DNA of 61,901 nt from a virus: IMG/VR virus record IMGVR_UViG_3300022918_000013, positions 1 through 61,901 of that record; one strand, 5' to 3'. A program made the position numbers and the translations under genes. Of the stretch, positions 1 through 8,833 are shown in pieces. The stretch's first letter is position 1. Every line of letters starts with the position of its first letter. The notes under the pieces were generated by a model. The model had not been told where the DNA came from. It did not search any database and was given only the letters and a program-made list of their open reading frames with translations.

Positions 1-142
1 GGATATTTTTGTGGCTACCTTTGGCTTTCCTCTTTCCGTTTGTCCGCACTCCAGCCAATATTATGCTGACGGGTATTCGTAAGTCTCCCATTGGCTCTCT
101 TGGCGTCCTATTGAATATCATGAATGGTCTGTACCAACAGAC
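1..142. repeat. Left copy of the terminal redundancy
   Basis: These bases recur at 61758..61901. From base 17 to base 142 the copies are identical. Near base 17 this copy lacks two A residues present in the right copy. The reading frame of the giant gene is continuous through the right copy and broken here, so the right copy is probably correct and the difference is an edge error. The repeat may be an assembly overlap of a circular or permuted genome rather than a true direct terminal repeat. Confidence 0.9.
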
Positions 143-1238
143 TGCTAATGGCGTGCCGTTCTTTAAAACCTACAAGAAGGCGGCGCTTGCTAAGCACCTG
201 ACAGAGCAGCTTGCAGCATTTACGGCACTGACGACTCTTTGGGGCATGTCTGAGGGGGACGACGATGACGACGAGAAGACAGTTCTTCTTGTTGGCGGCA
301 TCCCTTACGATCCGTCCCGCAAAGGTGAGCAGGCTTTTCGCAACCGGACAACCGGCGGTAATTACGTGATCATCACACGTGATAGCAACGGCAAGGAAAC
401 TCGATTCGCTTATGGCCGGTATGAGCCGATTGCCACGGTTCTAGGCACGATTATTGATGGCATCCGCGCTGTGAAGAACATGCAGAAAGCGCAGTCTGTT
501 GGCGCAATCAAAGGCGCTAACCCTTCGGATGCGGTTGTTGCTATCGCCGCCAACTTCATGTCTCAGGTAGATGACAAGACTTTCCTCCAAGGGTTCTCTG
601 ACTTGTCACGCACAGTTCAGGACATCAAGAGTGGCCGCATTTCTGGTGAGGAAGCACACACGAAGACCGCTAAGTCTATCCTCACTTCCTTGGTTCCCAA
701 CATTGTTCGGCAGCCTCTTCGGAATTGGGATGACACGATGCGCGATGGCCGTTACAAGGCTGAGTTCTGGTATCCAGCTTGGCCGGTTGCTGCGAAGGCA
801 CAGCCAATGATGGATATTTATGGCCGCGAGATTGGCAAGGATGGTAATGCCGCCGCTCGGTTACTGATGCCCTTCGCCAACGCTCCCTTGGAGGTAGCGC
901 CTGCTGACGAGATCATTCGCGGCTTCATCCGAAACAACCCGGACGAAGACAACGCTCGCTACTTTGCACCCCTCGACAAGGGAGACTTCTACGTCTTGAA
1001 CGGCAAACAAAAGGTGCCGTTGACTACTCCAAAACAGCGCGCCGTCTTTGAGCGTTACGCGGGTAATCTCTGGCAACAAAAGCAGGCCGCTATTGCTTCA
1101 AAGCTTCCGCGCCAGTTATGGAAGAATCCGCCATCTTCTACTGTTGAGGAGCTTCAGAAGGCCAAGACTCAAGCTTTCCGAACTGCCCGCGAAACTTTAG
1201 GCCGTCCAGGCATTCTTGAAAGTCTATCATCCCGATAA
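1..1238 (+). CDS. C-terminal part of the giant polyvalent virion protein
   Basis: This is the end of the gene that starts at 53134. Joined across the repeat it gives 3,287 residues. The frame used here opens at a TTG at base 9 only because of a two-base indel near base 17; bases 18 to 1238 are in the true frame. The segment carries the PFVRTPANIM-type motif, a helical region, an acidic run of five Asp near base 260 and a predicted globular tail. It resembles the conserved C-terminal region of phage large polyvalent proteins (LPD38-like, from memory). It lies directly upstream of the portal gene on the same strand. Function is inferred: injected internal virion protein. Confidence 0.85.
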   Translation, partial: IFLWLPLAFLFPFVRTPANIMLTGIRKSPIGSLGVLLNIMNGLYQQTANGVPFFKTYKKAALAKHLTEQLAAFTALTTLWGMSEGDDDDDEKTVLLVGGIPYDPSRKGEQAFRNRTTGGNYVIITRDSNGKETRFAYGRYEPIATVLGTIIDGIRAVKNMQKAQSVGAIKGANPSDAVVAIAANFMSQVDDKTFLQGFSDLSRTVQDIKSGRISGEEAHTKTAKSILTSLVPNIVRQPLRNWDDTMRDGRYKAEFWYPAWPVAAKAQPMMDIYGREIGKDGNAAARLLMPFANAPLEVAPADEIIRGFIRNNPDEDNARYFAPLDKGDFYVLNGKQKVPLTTPKQRAVFERYAGNLWQQKQAAIASKLPRQLWKNPPSSTVEELQKAKTQAFRTARETLGRPGILESLSSR

Positions 1239-1241
1239 ATT

Positions 1242-1264
1242 CAGAGGTTGCTAAATAGCCTCTG
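1242..1264 (+). other. Hairpin between giant gene and portal gene
   Basis: CAGAGG and CCTCTG form a 6-bp stem just after the giant gene's stop codon at 1236. The following sequence is only weakly T-rich, so this may be a processing site or a leaky terminator rather than a strong one. Confidence 0.35.
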
Positions 1265-1293
1265 ACGCCCCATAATTTCTCCACTCTCCCTAA

Positions 1294-3396
1294 ATGGCCG
1301 ATCCTGACAAAAAAGTTTTAGTCCAAAGTCATCTCCGGCTCAAGCCTGACAGAGAAAAGTTGATGGTCGGTATTGCGTGTGATCGCTTCACTAGCGAGCG
1401 CCAGAACCTAGGTTGGATGTCACAGCGTCAGTACCAAGGCGATTCTTGGTTGTTCAAGCGTTACCAAGCTACTCAATTTAGCGAGTGTGACTATCGCAGC
1501 CGTGCTGTAGCTGGAACCATTTTTGCGCAGTCGAATCTTTCTCTTGCAGCTCCAAAGAGCATGATGGAGATGCACTTGGACAAGATGGTTGATGACCTTC
1601 TACCAAGTGAAAAATTCTTTGGCGTCATGCCAGATGGTCCGGAGGATGTGAATCCGGCGCTCGATCCTGCTGAGCGGTATCTTCAGGCGCGGAGTAAGCG
1701 AGCAAAGCTACTCAACAAGTTCAAAGACAGCTTGAGGGGTTGCTTAACACGCGGAGAATCAGTCTATAAAGCGACAAAAGCCACAATTATCAAGCATGTG
1801 CCAGTCAATGCGCGGCTTGTTTTGGATGCCAATGGCAAGCCTGCAAAAGACTCGCTTGGCGACTTCATCACGGAGTCTGATATTTGGAAGCAAAAAGCAG
1901 ACGCGATTGCTGGCGTTATGTTTCTTGAGCGAGATCCAAAAACGGTTCTCACATTGCCTAGCGGTGTGGCGTTGCCGTTGAGCGAGGAAACTAAGGTTTT
2001 TGTTCGGCCTGAACTGGCACTAGATGGCTGTGATTGGGATTTGCCATACTGGTCTGATATTGTCATTCCTGATACGGCTAAGTCATTGGATGCTACAGAC
2101 TTCCGCGCCCATATCTTTGACGCTTATCCCGAGGATGTTATCAATGGACTGCCACAAGACCGACTGAACAAAGGAGCGGTTGATTCTTATCTTGAGCAGT
2201 ACGCAAACAATGGCGTTGGCACCGCCTCACTTTCTGATGCCGCAGCTCCCGCTGATAATCGCGGAGAAAAACAGCCGCTAGTTGATACGAGCCAAGACAC
2301 TCCACAAAAGAGAACGTATGTGGAAATGTGGTGGCGTTGGGATGCCGACGAAGACCGCAAGAGCGAAGATTTGATGCTGCTTGTCGATCTTGAGGCGCAA
2401 TGGCCGATTGCATACGACTATGCCGCTTTGGTTCTCGACTACTCTGAAAACAAAATTCATCCGTTTGGCCTGAATCGCATCTATCCAGTCGAGTCCCGTT
2501 GGTACGGGCGCGGTTATTGGGATGAAATGGCCGACATGAATTACTTCATTGATTGGTGTTGGAACAATCTCAAGATTGACCTAGCTAACAGTGGGAACAT
2601 GCTTTTCGGCAATCCACAGGCAACCGAGGAAGGTGTAGCAGGCGTGCCGTACAAATTCCGCAGCTCACGCCTTTATCGTAGCCGTGGGCAGTTCACCCCG
2701 GCTGATGCCATGCACGTTGTTACAGTGCCGTCTCAGGCTGGCCCTATCCAAGATAGTATGAATACCATGCTGCAACGGATTCAGGGCCTTGGTGGTAGCG
2801 TAGCATCTGGAGAAACGCCAGTTCCTGGGCTTCCTGGCCGCGATACAGCTACAGCGGCAAACATTGCCAAGTCTCAAAGCGACATCATGGTGCGCGCTCG
2901 GGAAACTGAGTTTGTGCTAGGCATGAACGATGCGTTGCGGATCTTCGCTGATATTGAACTTGGCGACTTTGATTTTGCGTTTGCTAAGAAATTGTTGGGC
3001 GAGCCTGCCGCTCTTGACCTCCAAACTTGGCTGGAGTCAGAGCCTGGAGCCTACCGCGATCATATCGAGGTGAGCATGACAAAGACTCGCTCGACGGATC
3101 TTATTGAGACTTCGATGGCGAAGATTGACCTTACTGATAGGTGGGATGCAACTCTGCCTGAGAACAGGACAAAGGCTCGCCAGCGTTTCTATGCGGACAT
3201 CCTGAAGGCGATGGGCGATCAAGACCCTGAAGGGGCGCTTCCACTGCCGATCCTGCCAACTATGCCCCCTGGCGTTGGCCCTGATGGCTTACCGTTGCCT
3301 GTTGATCCTGCTCTAGCGCCGGAGGTGGTTGATGCCGCCCCAGTTGATCCAATGCTAACCGCCCCACCTGTTGAGGAATTGCAAGCCGCCGCATGA
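1294..3396 (+). CDS. Portal protein
   Basis: A 700-residue protein of the size and composition of podovirus-type portals, the dodecameric ring through which DNA is packaged and ejected. Helix-rich with many Trp and Tyr in the centre (WYGRGYWDEMADMNYFIDW region, about residues 401 to 420), a Gly-rich tunnel-like segment near residue 505, and a Pro/Val-rich C-terminus. It follows the giant virion protein by 55 nt and overlaps the next gene by four bases (ATGA). No Shine-Dalgarno sequence precedes the ATG (CTCTCCCTAA). The call rests on overall resemblance and position; terminase lies upstream on the same strand. Confidence 0.8.
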   Translation: MADPDKKVLVQSHLRLKPDREKLMVGIACDRFTSERQNLGWMSQRQYQGDSWLFKRYQATQFSECDYRSRAVAGTIFAQSNLSLAAPKSMMEMHLDKMVDDLLPSEKFFGVMPDGPEDVNPALDPAERYLQARSKRAKLLNKFKDSLRGCLTRGESVYKATKATIIKHVPVNARLVLDANGKPAKDSLGDFITESDIWKQKADAIAGVMFLERDPKTVLTLPSGVALPLSEETKVFVRPELALDGCDWDLPYWSDIVIPDTAKSLDATDFRAHIFDAYPEDVINGLPQDRLNKGAVDSYLEQYANNGVGTASLSDAAAPADNRGEKQPLVDTSQDTPQKRTYVEMWWRWDADEDRKSEDLMLLVDLEAQWPIAYDYAALVLDYSENKIHPFGLNRIYPVESRWYGRGYWDEMADMNYFIDWCWNNLKIDLANSGNMLFGNPQATEEGVAGVPYKFRSSRLYRSRGQFTPADAMHVVTVPSQAGPIQDSMNTMLQRIQGLGGSVASGETPVPGLPGRDTATAANIAKSQSDIMVRARETEFVLGMNDALRIFADIELGDFDFAFAKKLLGEPAALDLQTWLESEPGAYRDHIEVSMTKTRSTDLIETSMAKIDLTDRWDATLPENRTKARQRFYADILKAMGDQDPEGALPLPILPTMPPGVGPDGLPLPVDPALAPEVVDAAPVDPMLTAPPVEELQAAA

Positions 3397-3689
3397 ACGA
3401 AACCACTTCGAAAACTACTGAAGAGATTACCGCTCAAGAAAAAGCGGCTCGATTCTATGCCTACTGCAAAAAGCTAAAAGCAGACTCTGAGTTTCAAGAG
3501 TACTTCTGGGATAAGCTAGTTGATGATAGGCTAGAGGCCGCTGACTTGGATCTTAAAAATGAGTCTATCAAAGGTGAAGACCTAGCTGTTGCCAGAAAAG
3601 CTTGGAAAATATATCAAGAACTGCATACTCTCTTCGATGATTCTATTGAGTCATACGAAAGAATCCACTCTCAAACTCCCGCCCTTTAA
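3393..3689 (+). CDS. Small charged protein of unknown function
   Basis: 98 residues, mostly helical and charged, coupled to the portal gene through an ATGA overlap. The sequence suggests a soluble helical protein with no membrane segment. Its place between portal and tail-fibre-like genes suggests a minor virion or assembly role, but I do not recognise the family. Confidence 0.7.
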   Translation: MNETTSKTTEEITAQEKAARFYAYCKKLKADSEFQEYFWDKLVDDRLEAADLDLKNESIKGEDLAVARKAWKIYQELHTLFDDSIESYERIHSQTPAL

Positions 3690-3694
3690 TCCCT

Positions 3695-4315
3695 ATGTCT
3701 TATATTGACGGTTCAACCACTCCCACTAGGGATGTAAATAGTGCAGTCGAGTTTGCCTCTACGGTGGACTCTACTGGCGCTCATATCCCAATTGTTAGCC
3801 TTTCCGGCGGCGGAGGTGGCGGGCAAACGGTTGTTGGCCCTGCTGCTGATGACGCAGCCGCTTCCGGCAACCCGATCTTAACCGCAGGCAAGGCAATCAA
3901 TGTTGCCTCGCCTCCTGGCGGTTATGCGGTGAATGATGTTAGTACGTTGCGTACAGACAAAGACTCGTCCGCTCTCGTTGTCACTCAAGCCAAACTTACT
4001 CGGGCGGATGATAAAGTATCCGCAGATCCAAATCAGTATTCAACAGTTAGCACTGCCACCCCAGTTACGACAGACAGCACGGTTTTCACTTTGGCGGCAA
4101 ACGAGAAGGGATTTATTCAAAATCTCGATGATGCTGCCGTTTATGTGAAGTATGGGGCAAGCGCATCAAGTTCGTCTTTCAACTTTGTGCTAAAAGCTGG
4201 ATTGGCCGCCGATGATGGTAACGGCGGGTCTCTGGTGATTGATGACTTCATCGGCGCTGTTTCTATCGCTGCTGCCACTGGATCGCCTCGCGTTGCGGCA
4301 TTCAAACTATCATAA
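3695..4315 (+). CDS. Probable virion surface or tail protein, beta-rich
   Basis: 206 residues, low in charged residues, rich in Ser, Thr, Ala and Gly, with a run of Gly near residue 40. The last 90 residues look like a beta-sandwich of the type seen in phage surface proteins (alternating hydrophobic/Thr segments ending in AAFKLS). No signal peptide. It stands five bases after the preceding gene, without a clear ribosome-binding site. Role inferred from composition and position. Confidence 0.65.
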   Translation: MSYIDGSTTPTRDVNSAVEFASTVDSTGAHIPIVSLSGGGGGGQTVVGPAADDAAASGNPILTAGKAINVASPPGGYAVNDVSTLRTDKDSSALVVTQAKLTRADDKVSADPNQYSTVSTATPVTTDSTVFTLAANEKGFIQNLDDAAVYVKYGASASSSSFNFVLKAGLAADDGNGGSLVIDDFIGAVSIAAATGSPRVAAFKLS

Positions 4316-4317
4316 TC

Positions 4318-4572
4318 ATGAAACTTGAATCCCCATCGCCAAGCATGGCTGCTGACACTGGATGGACTGCAAACTCCAGTGCGGGCGATAAAACAGCAGT
4401 AGTCACTGACTATGTTTCGACTTTAGACGGAACAATGGTGACAGCTTTAAATGTCGTTTCGGCAGGAACGGGAACAGCTCTTTCTTCCGCCTTGGATGTT
4501 GTTGTGCTTCTGCGTAAAAAAGTTCAAGCCCTTGAAGCTGCGCTAGCACTAAATAAGCTTCCGAATGCGTGA
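4318..4572 (+). CDS. Small structural-region protein
   Basis: 84 residues. The first half is Ser/Thr/Ala-rich like its neighbour, and the last 25 residues form an amphipathic helix (RKKVQALEAALAL). It starts two bases after the previous stop. Probably a small virion-associated protein; family not recognised. Confidence 0.6.
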   Translation: MKLESPSPSMAADTGWTANSSAGDKTAVVTDYVSTLDGTMVTALNVVSAGTGTALSSALDVVVLLRKKVQALEAALALNKLPNA

Positions 4573-4575
4573 TCT

Positions 4576-5013
4576 ATGAGTACTGAGCCCAATGGTGTCC
4601 TTCGACGTAACTCAAACCTGCAAATAGCGATTGCGGTTATTGGGCTTATTATTCTCATTGGTGGCCCGATTTACAATCTAGCCTCGCGGGTTGATGCGCA
4701 TGACTTGGCTATCAACAATATCCACACGCAGAATACTCAGAGTTTCGACAATAGAACCATCCTCTCGAAACAGGTTGATGAGAATAAAGCCTCATTGTTT
4801 GAGATGCGTGAAAAGCTTAGCAACGAGGTAACCGAGCGGAACGCCAAGCTTGTCGAAGTTGAAACTCAGTTCGCCTCTACTGAGAACAAGATCAATTCAT
4901 TCATCGCCAATCAGGAGCGATTGAATGCTATCATGTGGAACAAAATAGGAACTCTTGGCACATATCCAAGCGCGCCTTATTTCTTCTCAAATATTAGCCA
5001 GCACGAACGATGA
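4576..5013 (+). CDS. Membrane-anchored coiled-coil protein
   Basis: 145 residues with one N-terminal hydrophobic segment (about residues 16 to 34, IAIAVIGLIILIGGPIY) followed by a long helical, heptad-like region to about residue 115. This is the layout of a spanin-like or Rz-like inner-membrane protein or of a membrane-bound tail accessory protein. It overlaps the next gene by four bases. No spanin partner with a lipobox is visible beside it. Confidence 0.6.
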   Translation: MSTEPNGVLRRNSNLQIAIAVIGLIILIGGPIYNLASRVDAHDLAINNIHTQNTQSFDNRTILSKQVDENKASLFEMREKLSNEVTERNAKLVEVETQFASTENKINSFIANQERLNAIMWNKIGTLGTYPSAPYFFSNISQHER

Positions 5014-5405
5014 GCCTAGGCTTCAAAACATCTCCCACTTGGGGCACAGCTCGCACTTGGCGAACGTCTCCCACTTTCCACGTTAACCCATCTTGGCACA
5101 CTGCGGGGCTTTCGCCACCAGTGGTTGCGCCGATTCTAGTCGTTGATGCGGATGTTGGAAGCTATGTAGCTAATCTCGCCTGGACGCCTAGCAACAATAC
5201 GGGAGCGCCCGGATTTGGGTATGAGATTTACATACAGGTTGATGGCGGTGGGTATACGTTGCTCGATACAGTCACGGATTTGACATACGATTATGACGCT
5301 GGCTCTACGGCTGGCGATTATGATTTCTATGTGACTCCCAAAAATGATGCGGGCTCAGGCCCTGAAAGTAACATAGGAAGCATTGCCCTGCCGGGGGAGC
5401 TATAA
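5010..5405 (+). CDS. Fibronectin type III domain protein
   Basis: 131 residues. From about residue 33 to the end the pattern is that of one FN3 beta-sandwich: a Pro-rich lead, the core Trp in LAWTPS, GYEIYIQVDGG and YDFYVTPKNDAGSG. FN3 domains in phage virions usually assist carbohydrate contact or act as spacers. The first 30 residues hold short repeats of SPTW/TSPTF type. The product may be extended by a -1 frame (see the next entry). Confidence 0.7.
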   Translation: MSLGFKTSPTWGTARTWRTSPTFHVNPSWHTAGLSPPVVAPILVVDADVGSYVANLAWTPSNNTGAPGFGYEIYIQVDGGGYTLLDTVTDLTYDYDAGSTAGDYDFYVTPKNDAGSGPESNIGSIALPGEL

Positions 5406-5476
5406 CGGCTCGCCTCCTTGAAGATGGGGCGGGCCGGTATCTCGAAGACGGAGCAGTTAGAAACTTGGAAGGCTAA
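5393..5476 (+). other. Possible -1 frame extension with LLEDG repeats
   Basis: Overlapping the end of the FN3 gene, the -1 frame stays open for 25 further codons and encodes ARLLEDGAGRYLEDGAVRN. Such LLEDG repeats are familiar as the C-termini of phage structural proteins. A run of five G (5393 to 5397) lies at the crossing point. Programmed slippage, a one-base sequencing error in the G run, or chance are all possible. Confidence 0.3.
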
Positions 5477-5478
5477 AC

Positions 5479-6804
5479 ATGGCAGGCAAAATTACAGACT
5501 TAACAGAACTGACGAGCGGCAATTTAGCCGACGCGGATCTTGCTGAAGTGGTGGACACTTCCGATACGTCGATGGCTCCCACGGGAACCAACAAAAAGGC
5601 GCTTTGGAGTACTATCTGGACTTACATCAAAAGTAAGGCTGACCCCACTTACGCCACCGCAGCCCAAGGCGCTACCGCCGATAGTGCCGTTCAGCCTGGA
5701 GATTTAGCAACAGTCGCCACCTCTGGAAGCGCTTCGGATTTAGGAACGGGCACTTTGCCCGCCGCTCGCTTGCCCGCCCCAGGGACAACCACTCTTGGCG
5801 GCGTAAAGCGTAACACTGGCGCAGGCGGTCAATTCGTCTCCGGCGTTGATACTGATGGGTCTCTGCTTTACAGCACTCCATCAGGAAGCGGAGATGTGGT
5901 AGGGCCTGCGTCTGCAACTGATAACGGCATTCCTCTTTACGACGGGACGACAGGCAAACTGCTCAAAGATAGTACGGTGACTTCTACCGTCTTAACCGTT
6001 CAATCTGCTGGTACTGCCTCAGTTCGTGCCATCGGAACTGGAGGAACAGATGCTTGTGCGGGCAATGACAGCCGCCTTTCTGACGCTCGCATGCCTACTA
6101 GTCACGCTTCTTCTCATGTAACAGGCGGTTCTGACAAAATCCGTGACGCTTCTGCAAGTCAGGACGGCCTAATGACCGCCGCCTACGGAACGAAACTTGA
6201 TGGCATCGAAGCTCTAGCAGACGTGACGGATGCGGGCAATATCGGCCCGGCCATCAACGGAACATCCTCAAAAGGATCTCTCGCTGATGGTGACAAGATC
6301 CCAATTCTTGATTCTGCCGCTTCCAATGTCCTGAAGTACATTCTCGGAAGCACGCTTAAAGCTCTTTTTGCGCTCACTGGTGCAATCACTAGCTCGACAC
6401 TCACGATGACCACGGCGCGGCTTCTTGGGCGCACCACTGGCAGCACTGGCGCTGTTGAGGAACTGACGGTTGGCGGCTCTTTAGTGCTTGCTAGTGGCGT
6501 TCTATCGTCCCGAATGGCTATCGTCACTGAGACAGGAACAACCCGCACTTGGACGACAGCAGATGCGGGCAAGTGGATTCGTTTCACGAACGCCTCGGGT
6601 TGTTCATATACGATTCCAGGCTCAACGGCTTCAGGCGAAGAAGAAACAGCGATTGAGCAAGCTGCCGCCGGTCAAGTTACACTTGTAGAAAGCAGCTTCA
6701 CTATCAACAAGGTTTCGACGCTCAAGACTCGCGTTCAATCTTCCGTCATTGGCCTCAAGTTTGTGAGTTCTAGTGTTGCCACTTTAACGGGAGACACGCA
6801 ATGA
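5479..6804 (+). CDS. Tail fibre-like protein
   Basis: 441 residues with very low charge and many Gly, Ser, Thr and Ala, and repeats of the kind found in trimeric tail-fibre shafts (TLGGVKRNTGAGGQFVSGV, about residues 104 to 122; SHASSHVTGGSDKI). The C-terminal 130 residues form a separate beta-rich tip (TWTTADAGKWIRFTNAS near residue 357). Likely binds the cell surface. It is followed with a 4-nt overlap by another beta-rich protein. No chaperone-type cleavage motif was recognised. Confidence 0.75.
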   Translation: MAGKITDLTELTSGNLADADLAEVVDTSDTSMAPTGTNKKALWSTIWTYIKSKADPTYATAAQGATADSAVQPGDLATVATSGSASDLGTGTLPAARLPAPGTTTLGGVKRNTGAGGQFVSGVDTDGSLLYSTPSGSGDVVGPASATDNGIPLYDGTTGKLLKDSTVTSTVLTVQSAGTASVRAIGTGGTDACAGNDSRLSDARMPTSHASSHVTGGSDKIRDASASQDGLMTAAYGTKLDGIEALADVTDAGNIGPAINGTSSKGSLADGDKIPILDSAASNVLKYILGSTLKALFALTGAITSSTLTMTTARLLGRTTGSTGAVEELTVGGSLVLASGVLSSRMAIVTETGTTRTWTTADAGKWIRFTNASGCSYTIPGSTASGEEETAIEQAAAGQVTLVESSFTINKVSTLKTRVQSSVIGLKFVSSSVATLTGDTQ

Positions 6805-7436
6805 GCTTAATGCAAGTGATTGCTAGCAGTCGCCCTAGAGGCGGTGGTGGTGGGGGTGTCACCTTCGTTTCAACTGGGCCGGTCTCTGTGAATACAAATG
6901 TCACGCTGCCAACCGGACTAGCTAATGGGGATATACTTGTAGCGTTTATAACAAATATCACGCCAGCAGATATAAAGCTACCTACTGGATGGACTAGGGC
7001 AAAGACAGATTACACTTGGACAACGTACGCCTACGCAACAATGGTTGCTTACCATGTGGTAACAAACGCTGGTAGTGAGCCGTCTAATTTAGCATTTGAT
7101 AATGGCGGTGGAGCTAACCGGAGTGGAGTAATCGTCAACTATCGAGGATCTTCAGGCCTTGTTGCGGCTGGCAACTTTTCTCAAACTGGCTCTACGGCTA
7201 TGGGGGTTTCGGCTGTAGTCGGGACTGGATTGCTGTTGTCCATGGTTAGCCAATTACAGATTGGAACAAATAATTCCATAAGTGCGCCAAGTGGCATGAC
7301 TGGAAGGATTGACTCAGCAAGCGGCGGATTCTTCCATATAGGAATCGCAGATCTAGCCGCCAATGATGCTGCTTCCAAAGCTTTCTCTGTCTCCGCCAAT
7401 GCCTATTCAGCAGTCACCATCAGTTTAGTCCTTTGA
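6801..7436 (+). CDS. Beta-rich tail-associated protein
   Basis: 211 residues, overlapping the fibre gene by four bases. A Gly run near residue 14 is followed by beta-strand patterns typical of phage and bacterial surface modules (GDILVAFIT, LPTGWTRAK, MVAYHVVTNAGSE, VIVNYRGSSG). Probably a receptor-binding or fibre-tip accessory protein. Exact family not named. Confidence 0.65.
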   Translation: MSLMQVIASSRPRGGGGGGVTFVSTGPVSVNTNVTLPTGLANGDILVAFITNITPADIKLPTGWTRAKTDYTWTTYAYATMVAYHVVTNAGSEPSNLAFDNGGGANRSGVIVNYRGSSGLVAAGNFSQTGSTAMGVSAVVGTGLLLSMVSQLQIGTNNSISAPSGMTGRIDSASGGFFHIGIADLAANDAASKAFSVSANAYSAVTISLVL

Positions 7437-7437
7437 T

Positions 7438-7938
7438 ATGTCTTACCAATTCTACAGAACAAGCGGCCAGATAGGTCTTTATGGAGTCATTCGGCCATCG
7501 CCATACACAGTGGATGGCGAGCCAGGAGAGCTACCTCCTGACACCATCGAGGCTTATCTTGTTTATGAGCCGTATCCAACTGACATGACTGTTACTCAAA
7601 AAGCAGTCCCTCAAAATACCTTAGATGGCTCCGTTTACACATTTGGGTGGTTAGTCGAGGAGATGACGCCGGAAGAGATTCAGGCCTCTATCCCGACTAT
7701 CACGCCTCGCCAGATGCGCCTATGGCTAAATAATCAGCCGACATGGAAAACAGCCATCAAAGCATTCCTAAACAGCCTGCCCGCTGGTCAGCAAAAAGAT
7801 GATGCGATTGACCAATGGGAATACGCGACTGCAATTCTTCGCAACAATGAGTTGGTTGAGGTTGTCAGAACTCAAGTGCTGCACTTGACCGTTGAGGAGA
7901 TGAACCAAGCATTTAGAGAGGCGGCGCTTATCTTATGA
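7438..7938 (+). CDS. Tail-region protein, possibly fibre-associated
   Basis: 166 residues. The first 85 residues are beta-rich, the second half helical, with a conserved-looking ITPRQMRLWLNNQ segment (about residue 90) and an acidic tail. ITPRQxRLxL segments are common in small phage tail-end proteins. Overlaps the following membrane-protein gene by four bases (ATGA). Confidence 0.6.
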   Translation: MSYQFYRTSGQIGLYGVIRPSPYTVDGEPGELPPDTIEAYLVYEPYPTDMTVTQKAVPQNTLDGSVYTFGWLVEEMTPEEIQASIPTITPRQMRLWLNNQPTWKTAIKAFLNSLPAGQQKDDAIDQWEYATAILRNNELVEVVRTQVLHLTVEEMNQAFREAALIL

Positions 7939-8342
7939 TCCAACATTTCCACGATCTTCCGCAACAAGTCGCTGTTTGTGTCATCGGCGCGGCCACTTCA
8001 GCGATAACGATTCTTGGCACATGGCTTGCGCCGGTCTTCGGGTTTATTGATCCTGCCGTTGCGGACAAGTGGGGGATGCAGGGAATTTACATCACGGCCA
8101 TTGTTTCTCTAACTGGCTTTATTTTGTTCATGCTGCGGTGGGTGGCGACGATTGGCATTGCCACAATCAAAGAGAACACTTCGGCTCTTCATGAGGTGGC
8201 CGCATCTAATCGAGAGCTGAACGCGACCAACGCTCGCCAGAATTCTTATTTTGAAGAGATTTCCAAAAAGTCTTTGGACGAACGCTTAGCCTCTCAATCC
8301 TACCAGGAACCTCCAACACGCCGCCGAAACTCCCCACGATGA
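7935..8342 (+). CDS. Holin-like membrane protein, two transmembrane segments
   Basis: 135 residues with two hydrophobic segments (about 12 to 33 and 51 to 68) and a long charged C-terminal helix rich in Asn, Ser, Glu and Arg. Topology and its place three genes before the CHAP endolysin fit a holin or pinholin. It overlaps the next gene by four bases. No sequence family assigned. Confidence 0.6.
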   Translation: MIQHFHDLPQQVAVCVIGAATSAITILGTWLAPVFGFIDPAVADKWGMQGIYITAIVSLTGFILFMLRWVATIGIATIKENTSALHEVAASNRELNATNARQNSYFEEISKKSLDERLASQSYQEPPTRRRNSPR

Positions 8343-8689
8343 AACAAACACTGATCAAAATCTTCGCCACCCAGGATAAAGGCCACATCCTTTCCGGCGC
8401 AATCGCTCGCTGGCTTGGCGGCGTCATTGGCGGCGGTCTTGTCTGGCTAGGTGCTCAGCTCCCCATCTTTGCGATGACTCCTGAGACTGTTGGTATTGTC
8501 TCTGGGTTCTCTGGTTTCGCTACGCAGATTCTTATCTCTGATTGGGTGCAACGGAACACTAAGGAGGGCGTGAAAGAAATGCAGGAAGTTATCAACGCGG
8601 CGGGCATAGCAGAACCGATTCCTACAGACGGGATACCGGGTCCTGTCACGATTCAGGCTCACATCAACACGGTTGCCGCAAAGATTTAA
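8339..8689 (+). CDS. Holin-like membrane protein
   Basis: 116 residues with a Gly-rich hydrophobic segment (about 23 to 42, WLGGVIGGGLVWLGAQLP) and a second (about 48 to 66), then a soluble tail of about 45 residues. Adjacent to the endolysin. With the preceding gene it could form a holin/antiholin pair; this is inference from topology and context. Confidence 0.6.
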   Translation: MKQTLIKIFATQDKGHILSGAIARWLGGVIGGGLVWLGAQLPIFAMTPETVGIVSGFSGFATQILISDWVQRNTKEGVKEMQEVINAAGIAEPIPTDGIPGPVTIQAHINTVAAKI

Positions 8690-8700
8690 TCTCTCAATTT

Positions 8701-8829
8701 ATGACTCTTATCCTTCTCGCCTTTGCTATCGTCTGCGCCATTCTTGCCGCTGTTGGCGTTGGCGCTCCTCGCTTCCATCTTGGATGGGCTGCTATTGCTC
8801 TTTATCTCATCACTCTGATTCTACGCTGA
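8701..8829 (+). CDS. 42-residue membrane peptide
   Basis: A short frame of 42 codons starting MTLILLAFAIVCAIL. It has two hydrophobic stretches separated by a short Arg/His turn and sits 11 nt after one lysis-type gene and 4 nt before the endolysin start. Composition and tight spacing support translation. It may be a third lysis regulator. Confidence 0.6.
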   Translation: MTLILLAFAIVCAILAAVGVGAPRFHLGWAAIALYLITLILR

Positions 8830-8833
8830 TTTT

